A DNA stretch of 64,000 bases from Janthinobacterium sp. GTDB taxonomy: Bacteria; Pseudomonadota; Gammaproteobacteria; Burkholderiales; Chitinibacteraceae. Position numbers and translations under genes: made by a program. Below the pieces are notes generated by a model, which ran no database searches, had not been told where the DNA came from, and saw nothing but the letters and a program-made list of their open reading frames with translations. This document shows, piece by piece, positions 55,187 through 63,980 of the stretch (within the stretch, counting starts at the first letter, position 1; each line of letters opens with the position of its first letter). The stretch covers positions 1 through 64,000 of the forward strand of contig JANYCY010000028.1 of the NCBI GenBank assembly GCA_025360045.1. The letters run 5' to 3'.

Positions 55187-56158
55187 ATGCTACTGTCGAT
55201 TGTCGTGCCCTGTTACAACGAAGAAGCCGTGATTGCTGAAACGCTGAAACGCCTCACCGCCTTTAGCCGTGAGGTGGAAGCGCTGGATATTGAGTTTATT
55301 TTTGTCGATGATGGCAGCAAAGACGCCACACGCAGCATCTTAAAACAACATGCCACGCACGACCTCCGCATCAAGCTACTTGGTTTCTCACGCAACTTTG
55401 GTCACCAGATTGCCGTCACGGCCGGCATCGATGCCGCACGCGGTGATGCAGTTGTGCTGATCGACGCCGATCTGCAAGACCCGCCCGAAGCCATCCACGG
55501 CATGATAGAAAAATGGCACGAAGGCTATGACGTAGTTTATGGCACTCGCACGGATAGACCTGGCGAGTCAGCATTTAAACGCGCAACCGCCAAAGGTTTT
55601 TATCGCCTGCTCAATCGCCTCTCCGATGTACCCATCCCACTGGATACCGGCGACTTTCGCCTGATGAGCCGCCCCGTGATCGACACGCTAAGAGCCATGC
55701 CCGAGCGCGATCGCTTTGTTCGCGGCATGGTCAGCTGGGCTGGCTTTAAACAGGTTGCACTGCCTTATCAGCGAGCCAAACGCTTTGCTGGGGAAAGTAA
55801 ATATCCACTGTCTAAAATGATCCGCTTTGCCAGCGACGGCATTATGTCTTTCTCTGCCAAGCCTTTGCAGCTGGCTATGGCCATGGGCATGGGCACGTCT
55901 TTACTAGCACTCATCGGCATTTTTTATGCACTGTTTTTACGCATCTTTACCAATATCTGGGTAGAAGGCTGGACTGCCTTAATGATTGCCGTGCTGTTCT
56001 TAGGCGGGGTGCAGCTGATTTGCGTCGGCATTTTAGGCGAATATATCGGCCGTATTTATAAAGAATCCAAGCAAAGGCCGCTGTACGTTGTGCAAGAATA
56101 TTGCGGCTTTGATCAAGAAATTGCCTTTTCACGTAGCCCCGTGGTCGATAGAAAATGA
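55187..56158 (+). CDS. Polyprenol-phosphate glycosyltransferase, GT2 family
   Basis: A 323-residue membrane-bound GT2 enzyme of the DPM1/GtrB/ArnC type, expected to load a sugar from a nucleotide donor onto undecaprenyl phosphate on the cytoplasmic face. The GT-A domain has LSIVVPCYNEEAVI, FIFVDDGSKDAT, RNFGHQIAVTAGIDAARGD, and DADLQDPPE with the metal-binding DxD-like DAD. Two C-terminal helices (about 233-295) anchor it. Ribosome site AGGATTACCCA. It would supply lipid-linked sugar to the GT-C protein encoded before it. Confidence 0.93.
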   Translation: MLLSIVVPCYNEEAVIAETLKRLTAFSREVEALDIEFIFVDDGSKDATRSILKQHATHDLRIKLLGFSRNFGHQIAVTAGIDAARGDAVVLIDADLQDPPEAIHGMIEKWHEGYDVVYGTRTDRPGESAFKRATAKGFYRLLNRLSDVPIPLDTGDFRLMSRPVIDTLRAMPERDRFVRGMVSWAGFKQVALPYQRAKRFAGESKYPLSKMIRFASDGIMSFSAKPLQLAMAMGMGTSLLALIGIFYALFLRIFTNIWVEGWTALMIAVLFLGGVQLICVGILGEYIGRIYKESKQRPLYVVQEYCGFDQEIAFSRSPVVDRK

Positions 56159-56208
56159 CGAGGACCACACTTAAATAAAGCTGATTAGCAAGGTGATGCA
56201 ACTTATAT

Positions 56209-56350
56209 CGTAGGAGCGGATTTATCCGCGAATGGTGCTTGAATTGATATCGCTTTCGCGGCTAAAGCCGCTCCTGCGTAGTGATTCCTAAGATGCGTGA
56301 TTTTACTGATCAATGTGCAGTACAAAATGGCGGGGTTACCCCGCCCTAAG
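56209..56350. repeat. C-like palindrome pair
   Basis: GTAGGAGCGGATTTATCCGC faces GCGGCTAAAGCCGCTCCTGC (56209-56280), followed by a minimal C palindrome GGCGGGGTTACCCCGCCCTA near 56329-56348. Confidence 0.6.
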
Positions 56351-56366
56351 GTATGAAAGAATCCTT

Positions 56367-57326
56367 ATGAAACGCCATATTCGCACCATTCTCGGCCTAA
56401 TCATTGCCATTGTTTTAATCACGCTGATTTTTCAACGAACCGATGGCATTCAACTGGCGTCAGCCATCAGAAGTAGCAATCCTCTTTGGCTGATCGCAGG
56501 GCTCGCTGTTTTTTGCCTTGGTATTGCTGGCCGCTCGGCGCGCTGGAGCAGCATGCTGCGTATTGCCAGCCCTTCGGCCACCCCCCGCGCCTGCTTGCAG
56601 CCTTTTTTAAGCAGCTTAGCACTCAATAATTTACTGCCTTTTCGTGCCGGAGATATCGCCCGCGCCTTTGCCTTTAATAAGGAACTCGGCACGGGGCCAG
56701 GCCAAGTATTGGCATCTTTATTTGTAGAAAGGCTGCTCGATTTAGCCAGCCTGCTGGTGTTTCTTGCGATTGGATTATGGGCTTTTAGTATTCAGACCCT
56801 ACCTTCCTTTGGCAAGCTGGGCGCAGGAAGTGCTGCAGCGATGGCGCTAATGATCTTTGTCTTACTCGCCTTTCCGCGTTGGCTACAAATAGCCATCGAT
56901 GCCAGCCTAAGGCTGATCCATAAACTTGCCCCGCATAGCGGCAACCATTTAGCCGATGAAGTAGCCGGAGCCATTAAGCTATTAGCCGCCCTTGGTGGCC
57001 GACGTATTTTGCCGCTGATCGCCATGAGCCTAATCGTTTGGGCGCTAGAAGGGCTGACTTTATGGTGCGTAGCGCAAAGCGTGCCGGGGCTGATCAATAG
57101 TGCAGGGGCTTGGTTTGCTCTGCCGCTGGCCACACTGGCCACGCTGATTCCAAGTACCCCCGGCTATGTGGGCACGTTTGATTACTTTGCGATTTTGGCC
57201 ATGACACTCACACAAAACGATGCCGTGCCTGCCGCCGCCTTTGCCTTTATTGCCCACTTACTGATTTGGCTACCGCCGACCTTAATCGGTGGAATTTGGC
57301 TACTTATCGCAAGGAGAAAAGGATGA
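56367..57326 (+). CDS. LPG-synthase-like/flippase-like membrane protein
   Basis: A 319-residue polytopic membrane protein of the lysylphosphatidylglycerol synthase TM-like (UPF0104/YbhN) family, with about eight helices. Characteristic pieces are GRSARWSSMLRIA, LNNLLPFRAGDIARAFAFNKELG, VERLLDLASLLVFLAIG and ATLIPSTPGYVGTFDYFAI. Members next to GT2 enzymes are suspected lipid or glycolipid flippases. The ATG at 56367 is preferred to the frame opening at 56313. It ends with an ATGA overlap with the next gene. Confidence 0.87.
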   Translation: MKRHIRTILGLIIAIVLITLIFQRTDGIQLASAIRSSNPLWLIAGLAVFCLGIAGRSARWSSMLRIASPSATPRACLQPFLSSLALNNLLPFRAGDIARAFAFNKELGTGPGQVLASLFVERLLDLASLLVFLAIGLWAFSIQTLPSFGKLGAGSAAAMALMIFVLLAFPRWLQIAIDASLRLIHKLAPHSGNHLADEVAGAIKLLAALGGRRILPLIAMSLIVWALEGLTLWCVAQSVPGLINSAGAWFALPLATLATLIPSTPGYVGTFDYFAILAMTLTQNDAVPAAAFAFIAHLLIWLPPTLIGGIWLLIARRKG

Positions 57327-58654
57327 TTACCCAGCCCCAGCACACCCAAGTTGCCATCATCGGAGCGGGCTTTACTGGGCTCGCTGCCGCTTATGAATTA
57401 AGCAAAGCAGGCGTGAGTGTCGTTGTTTTAGAAACAGAAGCAGATATCGGCGGCCTAGCTGCCGCTTTTGATATTGGCGAAAAATCAGAGAAACTAGATC
57501 GCTTTTATCACCATTGGTTTACCAATGATTTAGAAGTGATGCAGCTGATTAAAGAATTGAATCTCTGCGATAAAGTAAAAATCAGTCCCAGCAATACCGG
57601 CATGTATTACGCCAATCAATTCTTTAAGCTCTCCACACCTTGGGATTTGCTGAAATTTAAACCGCTGGCCTTTCCAGACCGAATTCGCCTTGGCCTACTG
57701 GCCTTAAAAGCCCGTAAAGTAGAAAACTGGCAAGAGCTAGAAAATAAAACCGCCGCAGAATGGCTGACCGAGCTAGGCGGGGAAAACGTTTATCGTATTG
57801 TTTGGGAGCCGCTATTACGCGGCAAATTTGGCGCAGTGGCGGATCAAATTTCTGCAGTCTGGTTCTGGAATAAGCTCAAACTGCGCGGCAGCAGCCGAGG
57901 CAAGGGAGGCGAAGAGCGCTTAGCTTATTTTAAAGGTGGCTTTGTTGCGCTGGTAGAAGCCCTCGCCGCCAAAGTACGCCGCCTAGGTGGTGAGATTCAA
58001 ATCAGTAATCCTGTTATCTCCATGCAAGCCGAAAACGGTGGCTGGCGGATTAAAACCGCCAAAGGCGAGATTCAAGCCGAACGAGTCATCTCCACCCCCG
58101 CCCTGCCGCTCTTAGCCAAGATGATTGAAGACTGGGCCAGCCCAGAATATTTAGCCAAGCTCAATCGAATTAACTATCTGGCCAATGTTTGCCTCGTGCT
58201 CGAACTAGATCACTCGCTATCGGACACCTATTGGCTGAATGTAAACGACCCCAGCTTTCCCTTTGTGGGCGTCATTGAGCATACCAACTTTCAGAGCGCC
58301 AAAAATTACGACGGCAAGCACATCGTTTACTTATCTAAATATCTACCGCATACCGATGCGCTGTATTTAATGAGCGATGACGAGTTACTCGCCTTTGCCC
58401 TGCCACACTTAAAACGCATGTTCCCCAAGTTTGAAGACGCATGGATCAAAAAACACCATGTTTGGCATGCTCGCTGGGCGCAACCCGTAGTTGAAAAACA
58501 CTATAGCCAGCTAATTCCCGCCTGCGAAAGCCCTAAGCGCGGCCTATTTTTAGCCTCGATGGCACAGATCTACCCAGAAGACCGAGGCACCAATTACGCC
58601 ATTCGCGAAGGGCGAAGAATGGGCAGGCACTTGAGTGATTTGATTCAGCCTTGA
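57323..58654 (+). CDS. FAD-dependent oxidoreductase, protoporphyrinogen oxidase-like
   Basis: A 443-residue flavoprotein. The FAD motif is VAIIGAGFTGLAAAYELSKAG near the N-terminus (given here as residues 10-30), followed by ETEADIGGLAAAF and HHWFTNDLEVMQLIKEL, and a C-terminal GLFLASMAQIYPEDRGTNYAIREGRRMG. It resembles HemG/HemY-like and UDP-galactopyranose-mutase-like oxidoreductases that occur in polysaccharide clusters. The ATG at 57323 has AAGGAGAAAAGG and overlaps the previous stop by four bases. It may modify a sugar or polyprenyl intermediate; no evidence beyond context. Confidence 0.87.
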   Translation: MITQPQHTQVAIIGAGFTGLAAAYELSKAGVSVVVLETEADIGGLAAAFDIGEKSEKLDRFYHHWFTNDLEVMQLIKELNLCDKVKISPSNTGMYYANQFFKLSTPWDLLKFKPLAFPDRIRLGLLALKARKVENWQELENKTAAEWLTELGGENVYRIVWEPLLRGKFGAVADQISAVWFWNKLKLRGSSRGKGGEERLAYFKGGFVALVEALAAKVRRLGGEIQISNPVISMQAENGGWRIKTAKGEIQAERVISTPALPLLAKMIEDWASPEYLAKLNRINYLANVCLVLELDHSLSDTYWLNVNDPSFPFVGVIEHTNFQSAKNYDGKHIVYLSKYLPHTDALYLMSDDELLAFALPHLKRMFPKFEDAWIKKHHVWHARWAQPVVEKHYSQLIPACESPKRGLFLASMAQIYPEDRGTNYAIREGRRMGRHLSDLIQP

Positions 58655-58747
58655 TAAACCTACCGAAATGGCAGGCCTGCCTGCCGCCCCCTAGCAACTT
58701 AGCCAAATGTCATTGCATTGCCACACCATGACAAGCATTGAATCATC

Positions 58748-58806
58748 GTAGGGCGGGTGAAACCCGCGTATTTTTCCGCATTGCTCGCGGGTTGCACCCG
58801 CCCTAC
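58748..58806. repeat. Repeat family C, full palindrome
   Basis: GTAGGGCGGGTGAAACCCGC faces GCGGGTTGCACCCGCCCTAC. It is followed at 58818-58837 by CACTTAAGTTGATAGGGTTG, the border motif seen beside other elements. Confidence 0.8.
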
Positions 58807-58855
58807 GAAAAACATTTCACTTAAGTTGATAGGGTTGCCCTTAAATCCTCCACGT

Positions 58856-58882
58856 AAAAAAAGCCCCAGACGGGGCTTTTTT
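58856..58882. terminator. Bidirectional terminator
   Basis: GCCCC-AGAC-GGGGC (58863-58876) with seven A before and six T after, between the convergent oxidoreductase and yidB-like genes. Confidence 0.88.
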
Positions 58883-58900
58883 CAATCGGGCATTCGATCA

Positions 58901-59299
58901 TTAACCAAATAACTTACCCTTCAACATATCTAAACCTGCAGCCAAAATATTATTCCCTTCTGGCACTTCACCATCCGGGGTTAGCTTATCTACTAGCTGT
59001 GGCAAATACTCAGAGATTTTCCCCGCAGCTTCAGTTGGGTCAATCCCCAGTTTTTCTGCCACCGAAGCCACCGCATCATTGCCCAACACAGCCTGAATTT
59101 GCTCGCCACTCACCGGCAAATTGTCCCCAGTACCCACCCAAGACTGCACTAGCTCAGACAAACCACCATTTTGAAACTTAGCGACCAAACCAGAAATACC
59201 GCCTTGTTGCTCCAACACGCCAGACAAAGATTGTACCAAGCCCTCTGGCAATTCTTTTCCACCTAAAAGCTGCCCAGCCAACTGATCTAAAAGTCCCAT
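58901..59299 (-). CDS. yidB: YidB-family protein (DUF937)
   Basis: A 132-residue soluble protein of unknown function. It begins MGLLDQLAGQLLGG and has GGISGLVAKFQNGGLSELVQSWVGTGDNLPVSGEQI and LGNDAVASVAEKLGIDPTEAAGKISEYLPQLVDKLTPDG in successive helices, as in E. coli YidB. Ribosome site GGAGAAACCGT. It stands alone. Confidence 0.9.
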   Translation of the reverse strand: MGLLDQLAGQLLGGKELPEGLVQSLSGVLEQQGGISGLVAKFQNGGLSELVQSWVGTGDNLPVSGEQIQAVLGNDAVASVAEKLGIDPTEAAGKISEYLPQLVDKLTPDGEVPEGNNILAAGLDMLKGKLFG

Positions 59300-59441
59300 A
59301 CGGTTTCTCCAAGTACGATGAGTGAGCCGCTATTCTGCCCTAAAAATACAGCGTAAGCTCAAACTCGGGCGGGGATAATAAATACATAGGCATACTGAAT
59401 CAGGATTAGCCCCCATGTATTGTATTAATCCCACACATTAA

Positions 59442-59828
<387 letters not shown>

Positions 59829-60047
59829 GGCGGCAATAAGCGCCGCTTAGCGATAGAAGCTCTGATTAAATGGCCACCCCGGCTTTTTTACCGGGGATAC
59901 CACCTCAATGATGAAAGCGAATTAATCAGAGCCCAAGCAAAATCAAGGCAATCTGCTGATCCCCTGCAAGATCAAGCACCTTTTACCTCCAACGAAGCCT
60001 AAAGACGGCTTCGCTTAGCCCAATGTCCCATTCCAGAGAATATTCAC

Positions 60048-60773
60048 ATGAATCACCGCATTCTTTTTGTTGAAGATGATGCTGAACTGGCGGAACTGGT
60101 TGGTAGTTATTTACGCTCGTTTGAATTTAATATCGAAGTATTGCCCGACGGCAGTGGCTTAGTCGAAGCGGTACGTAATAACCCGCCATCGCTGGTTTTG
60201 CTCGATATTATGCTACCCGGCAAAGATGGCCTGACCCTGTGCCGTGAATTACGCGAGTTTTGGACTGGGCCGGTTATTTTGCTCACCTCGCTCAATAGCG
60301 ATATGAATCAAATCTTGGGCTTTGAAATTGGTGCGACGGATTATGTGGTGAAGACCACGCCGCCTTCGGTGCTGCTCGCCCGCATTCGGGCTCATCTGCG
60401 CCAAACAGCCAGCGGCATGCCGATTGTGTCCAGTGCAGCACCCGCACCTGATCGCTCCACGCTTAACTTTGGTCAGCTGCTCGTCGATTTACGCAACCGC
60501 ACCGCCAGTTATCGGGGTGAAGCGCTCGGTTTATCGACAGGGGATTTTGATTTGCTCTGGGCTTTAGCCAGCCAAGCTGGGGATATTTTATCGCGCGATC
60601 ATTTATTAAAAGTATTACGCGGGATTGAATACGATGGCATGGATAGAAGTATTGACGTGGCGATTTCTCGTTTACGCAAAAAGCTAGATGACGATCCTAA
60701 CGAGCCACGCAAGATCAAAACCATACGCCACAAAGGTTATTTATTTGCCACCGACATTTGGTGGCAGGAATAA
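60048..60773 (+). CDS. rstA: Response regulator RstA
   Basis: OmpR-family DNA-binding response regulator of 241 residues. Receiver domain with the phosphoacceptor D53 (LVLLDIMLPGKDGLTLCRELR), then the RstA-specific stretch LLTSLNSDMNQILGFEIGATDYVVKTTPPSVLLARIRAHLRQ, and a C-terminal winged helix (GDILSRDHLLKVLRGIEYDGMDRSIDVAISRLRKKLDDDP). In E. coli RstA is linked to PhoP, acid and iron responses. It is paired with rstB 100 bases downstream; that gap carries low-complexity CCTGA-type sequence. Confidence 0.93.
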   Translation: MNHRILFVEDDAELAELVGSYLRSFEFNIEVLPDGSGLVEAVRNNPPSLVLLDIMLPGKDGLTLCRELREFWTGPVILLTSLNSDMNQILGFEIGATDYVVKTTPPSVLLARIRAHLRQTASGMPIVSSAAPAPDRSTLNFGQLLVDLRNRTASYRGEALGLSTGDFDLLWALASQAGDILSRDHLLKVLRGIEYDGMDRSIDVAISRLRKKLDDDPNEPRKIKTIRHKGYLFATDIWWQE

Positions 60774-60873
60774 CAGGGTACAGGGGACAGGTTTCGGCGG
60801 TCAGAGATATTCTGATACACGACACCTGAACCCTACCCTCTGAAACCCGACACCTGAGGCCTGACTCCTAAAT

Positions 60874-62169
60874 ATGCGCCAACTCTTTTTACGTTTTTAT
60901 CTTACGGTGGTGGTTTGCTTTTTAGCCTCGTCCCTTGTGATTGGTGCGCTGTATAAAAACTTACTTGAGCGCAGCAATGAGCATTATCTATCTGATATTT
61001 TCAAAACCACCATCAGCGTGGTTGAATCCACGCTCGGTGATTTGCCCCCTTCCATCTGGCACGATGAAGTAAAGCGCCTCAAAAATAAGCTTCCCCTGCC
61101 GGTAGAAATTGAAACACTCAATACCTATACACTCAGCCCGAGCAATCAGCAGGCGCTGATTAATGGCGATATTATTTTTTTGCAAAATCAGGACGTCTAT
61201 CTACACCGGATTCCTGACACCGGCTTGATGGTTGTTCTCGGCCCTGTACCCTATTTACAACGCTTAGATAACTTCGCGTGGGCCGATTTGGTCGCCCTAC
61301 TTTTAATGTGTGCGGCCTTAGGCCTGCCGACTTGGTTGTGGCTGCGCCCGCTCTGGCGCGATCTGCAACATATGGCAAGACAAAGCCGCCAACTAGGTGA
61401 AGGGGACTTTAGCACCCGTGTCACCTTGCATGAAGGCTCTACACTCAACTCGCTAGGCGTCACCTTTAACCGTATGGCGCACGACGTGGAAGAGCTCACC
61501 GCCAGCCGCAAAGCCCTGATTGATGCGGTATCGCATGATTTACGCACTCCACTGGCTCGATTGCGCTATCGATTGGAAGCAATCAAAGGTGGTGCAGACA
61601 GTAGCCAGCAAATCGTGGCGATTGAACGCGACTTAGGGCAAATCGATGAACTAATCGAAGAATGGCTCACCATGTCTACCCTCGATAAGCCTCAGCTCAA
61701 GCTTGAAACGCAGCCGATTGAAATTCTGCCTTGGCTCAAGCGTCAAATCAGCGAGTTCAGTAGCCAAGGCAATATTAGCCCCGACTTAATCAATCTATTA
61801 CCCGGAAAAACACCTTTTCTGGAGGCAGATAGCCATTACCTCACTCGGGCGCTGGCTAATTTAATGAGTAATGCAAGGCGCTATGGCGGCACCGCTATCG
61901 TGCTGACCATCGAATGGGATAATGGCCTCGCAAAACTGCACGTCGATGATAATGGGCAAGGAATTCCAGAATCTGAGCGGCAGCGCCTCTTGCAGCCTTT
62001 TGAGCGCTTAGAAGTCAGCCGCAATCGCCAAACCGGTGGCTTTGGCTTAGGGCTGGCGATTGTATCCATGATTATGCGAGGCCATAACGGCGCAGCCATG
62101 ATTAGCGATGCCCCTTTGGGCGGAGCCCGTGTGACGCTCTGCTGGCCTACTCCACTCAAAAATGCCTAA
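60874..62169 (+). CDS. rstB: Sensor histidine kinase RstB
   Basis: Inner-membrane sensor of 431 residues. Two membrane helices (about 5-28 and 134-157) bracket a periplasmic domain of about 105 residues. Then come a HAMP segment (WRDLQHMARQSRQLGEGDFSTRV), the H-box with H221 (LIDAVSHDLRTPLARLRYRLE), and the ATPase domain with the N-box NLMSNARRYGG, DDNGQGIP and GFGLGLAIV. Partner of RstA. Its ligand is unknown; in E. coli expression depends on PhoPQ. No phoP-like gene is in the window. Confidence 0.93.
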   Translation: MRQLFLRFYLTVVVCFLASSLVIGALYKNLLERSNEHYLSDIFKTTISVVESTLGDLPPSIWHDEVKRLKNKLPLPVEIETLNTYTLSPSNQQALINGDIIFLQNQDVYLHRIPDTGLMVVLGPVPYLQRLDNFAWADLVALLLMCAALGLPTWLWLRPLWRDLQHMARQSRQLGEGDFSTRVTLHEGSTLNSLGVTFNRMAHDVEELTASRKALIDAVSHDLRTPLARLRYRLEAIKGGADSSQQIVAIERDLGQIDELIEEWLTMSTLDKPQLKLETQPIEILPWLKRQISEFSSQGNISPDLINLLPGKTPFLEADSHYLTRALANLMSNARRYGGTAIVLTIEWDNGLAKLHVDDNGQGIPESERQRLLQPFERLEVSRNRQTGGFGLGLAIVSMIMRGHNGAAMISDAPLGGARVTLCWPTPLKNA

Positions 62170-62199
62170 GGTTGTGATCCTCATCCTAGGCAATCCACG

Positions 62200-62213
62200 T
62201 ACATTGCGTTACA
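62200..62213 (+). promoter_or_regulatory. RstA box upstream of the Asr-like gene
   Basis: TACATTGCGTTACA matches the E. coli RstA box TACATNTNGTTACA at 11 of its 12 fixed positions. It lies 97 bases before the start codon of the Lys/Ala repeat gene and just after rstB. In E. coli RstA binds such a box at the asr acid-shock gene. Confidence 0.7.
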
Positions 62214-62309
62214 GACCGCTACCAAGGGCATATCGAACTTTATAGAGGAAGTGGTGATAATCCATCCCATAGCAACACCAATCAAACACTCCTCTAGGGA
62301 AATAAACAA

Positions 62310-63041
62310 ATGAACAAGCTTCTTGCCGTATTGCTCGCTACAGTTTTCGCTTCAGCAACTTCATTCGCTGCTGACACTACAGCGTCTACAGCTTCTACTG
62401 TTAAAACAGTTAAAGTTGAAAAGCACGCTAAGAAAGCTGCTCCAGCAGCTTCTACAGTTCAAAAAGCTCAAGCTAAGAAAGTAGCTGCTTCTGCTGCTTC
62501 TACAGTACAAAAAGCTCAAGCTAAGAAAGTAGCTGCTTCTGCTGCTTCTACTGTTCAAAAAGCTCAAGCTAAGAAAGCTGCTGCTTCTGCTGCTTCTACA
62601 GTACAAAAAGCTCAATCTAAGAAAGCCGCTGCTTCTGCTGCTTCTACAGTTCAAAAAGCTCAATCTAAGAAAGTAGCTGCTTCTGCTGCTTCTACAGTAC
62701 AAAAAGCTCAAGCTAAGAAAGTAGCTGCTTCTGCTGCTTCTACTGTTCAAAAAGCTCAAGCTAAGAAAGTAGCTGCTTCTGCTGCTTCTACTGTTCAAAA
62801 AGCACAAGCTAAGAAAGCCGCTGCTTCTGCTGCTTCTACTGTTCAAAAAGCACAAGCTAAGAAAGTAGCTGCTTCTGCTGCTTCTACAGTACAAAAAGCA
62901 CAAGCTAAGAAAGTAGCTGCTTCTGCTGCTTCTACTGTTCAAAAAGCACAAGCTAAGAAAGCTGCTGCTTCTGCTGCTTCTGCTGTACAAAAAGTTCAAG
63001 CTAAGAAAGTTGCTGCTTCTGCCGCTTCTGCTGCTAAGTAA
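62310..63041 (+). CDS. Asr-like secreted Lys/Ala repeat protein
   Basis: A 243-residue exported protein: signal peptide MNKLLAVLLATVFASATSFA, a short Thr/Ser/Val linker, then twelve 16-residue repeats of AASTVQKAQAKKVAAS (residues 46-237) with very few substitutions (Ala/Val at position 13, Ala/Ser at 10). It is extremely basic and lacks aromatic residues after the leader. Composition and the QKAQAKK motif recall E. coli Asr, the acid-shock periplasmic protein. Strong ribosome site AGGGAAATAAAC. Codons are uniformly GCT/TCT/AAA-rich, unlike the neighbours, as in highly expressed genes. Placed after rstAB with an RstA box, it is probably RstA-controlled. Confidence 0.85.
   Translation: MNKLLAVLLATVFASATSFAADTTASTASTVKTVKVEKHAKKAAPAASTVQKAQAKKVAASAASTVQKAQAKKVAASAASTVQKAQAKKAAASAASTVQKAQSKKAAASAASTVQKAQSKKVAASAASTVQKAQAKKVAASAASTVQKAQAKKVAASAASTVQKAQAKKAAASAASTVQKAQAKKVAASAASTVQKAQAKKVAASAASTVQKAQAKKAAASAASAVQKVQAKKVAASAASAAK
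62445..63020 (+). repeat. In-frame 48-bp tandem array, 12 units
   Basis: Twelve 48-base units encode the 16-residue repeats. Unit-to-unit differences are few and mostly synonymous (GTTCAA versus GTACAA, AAAGTA versus AAAGCT or AAAGCC). Low divergence points to recent expansion or ongoing homogenisation and predicts copy-number variation between strains. Confidence 0.95.
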
Positions 63042-63057
63042 TAACACTTGCTGTACC

Positions 63058-63085
63058 AAAAACGGGGACTTCGGTCCCCGTTTTT
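63058..63085 (+). terminator. Terminator with UUCG tetraloop after the Asr-like gene
   Basis: CGGGGAC-TTCG-GTCCCCG (63063-63080) with five A before and five T after, followed by a second T-run. A very stable intrinsic terminator 17 bases after the stop codon. Confidence 0.93.
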
Positions 63086-63171
63086 GTTTTTCTGTAAAAG
63101 ATTGATTTCAATAGGGAACAGATCACTCCGTTTCTTATCTAAATCACCCTTGCCTCTTAGAAAACAGATTA

Positions 63172-63948
63172 ATGAAACATATCTACCTTCTGGCCCTAGC
63201 GCTTGTTCTGACGAATCATGCTTTTGCACTCACGAATGCAGAAAAAAAAGCCTTATTTTTTGGCATTGATAACCGTGTTTTTATTGAAGCCCCCTACGCA
63301 GCACCTTTTTCCGCGATAGGCCAGCTTGAAACCGTTGCCGCCAGCACCTGCACGGCCACCTTGGTCGCGCCTGATTTAGCGATTACCGCCGCACATTGCT
63401 TTTTGATGGATGCAAAAAAGCTGGATGCAGGCCGTTGGTTTAAAGCGGGCTTTCATAAGGGTGAATATCAGGCACGCTATCAAGTGCTGTCCCAAACATT
63501 CCACCCGCGCTTTAAAAAAGGCTTGGTGTATAAGGGCGATGACGTTTACATCCAAGACTCTGCTGCGACCTATGATATTGCTTGGCTAAAACTAAAATTA
63601 ATTGATGGCAAAGCACCTAAGCCTTTGGCCCTATTTAGCGGCAATAAAGCAGAATTAAAAACCATTATTGCCGCCCATAAATCCTTAGCGACCCAAGCTG
63701 GCTTTGCCGAAGATCACGATACCGAGCTAACAGCACACAAAGATTGCAAGATCACTCGCTTACGCCCAAACAACACTATTTATCATCGCTGCGACACATT
63801 AGCAGGGGATTCAGGCTCGCCTATTTGGCTAAATACCGATACTGGCCCACAGATTATTGCAGTGCAAAGCTCTGCGCCAGATTGGTTTAATCGCAAAAAA
63901 GCCGATAACGTCGGTGTAACAGTCTTGCAACTACCGCCTAAACCCTGA
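63172..63948 (+). CDS. Secreted trypsin-like serine protease
   Basis: A 258-residue exported protease of family S1. Signal peptide MKHIYLLALALVLTNHAFA; catalytic triad H75 (ITAAHC), D135 (TYDIAWLK) and S214 (LAGDSGSP). Cys pairs C60/C76 and C192/C207 match conserved S1 disulfides. No PDZ or transmembrane domain, so unlike DegP it is probably a soluble periplasmic or secreted enzyme. It follows the Asr-like gene in the same direction but beyond a strong terminator, so it likely has its own promoter in the AT-rich 63086-63171 gap. In E. coli a periplasmic protease processes Asr; any link here is speculative. Confidence 0.9.
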   Translation: MKHIYLLALALVLTNHAFALTNAEKKALFFGIDNRVFIEAPYAAPFSAIGQLETVAASTCTATLVAPDLAITAAHCFLMDAKKLDAGRWFKAGFHKGEYQARYQVLSQTFHPRFKKGLVYKGDDVYIQDSAATYDIAWLKLKLIDGKAPKPLALFSGNKAELKTIIAAHKSLATQAGFAEDHDTELTAHKDCKITRLRPNNTIYHRCDTLAGDSGSPIWLNTDTGPQIIAVQSSAPDWFNRKKADNVGVTVLQLPPKP

Positions 63949-63980
63949 TAATTACGACTCAAAGGCGAAAAGGTAGAGAA

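Noticed and set aside
59829-60047. Possible terminator CCCCGG ... CCGGGG near 59877-59896
   Set aside because: There is no T-run after the stem and the loop is the T-rich part, so it does not fit an intrinsic terminator.
62445-63020. Regularly repeated array that could be mistaken for CRISPR
   Set aside because: Units are contiguous, contain no unique spacers, and are multiples of three in frame with a secreted protein.
62361-63059. A 232-codon open frame on the minus strand rich in Ser and Leu
   Set aside because: It is the antisense of the 48-bp repeat array; repeat structure alone keeps it open. The plus-strand frame has the signal peptide, ribosome site and terminator.
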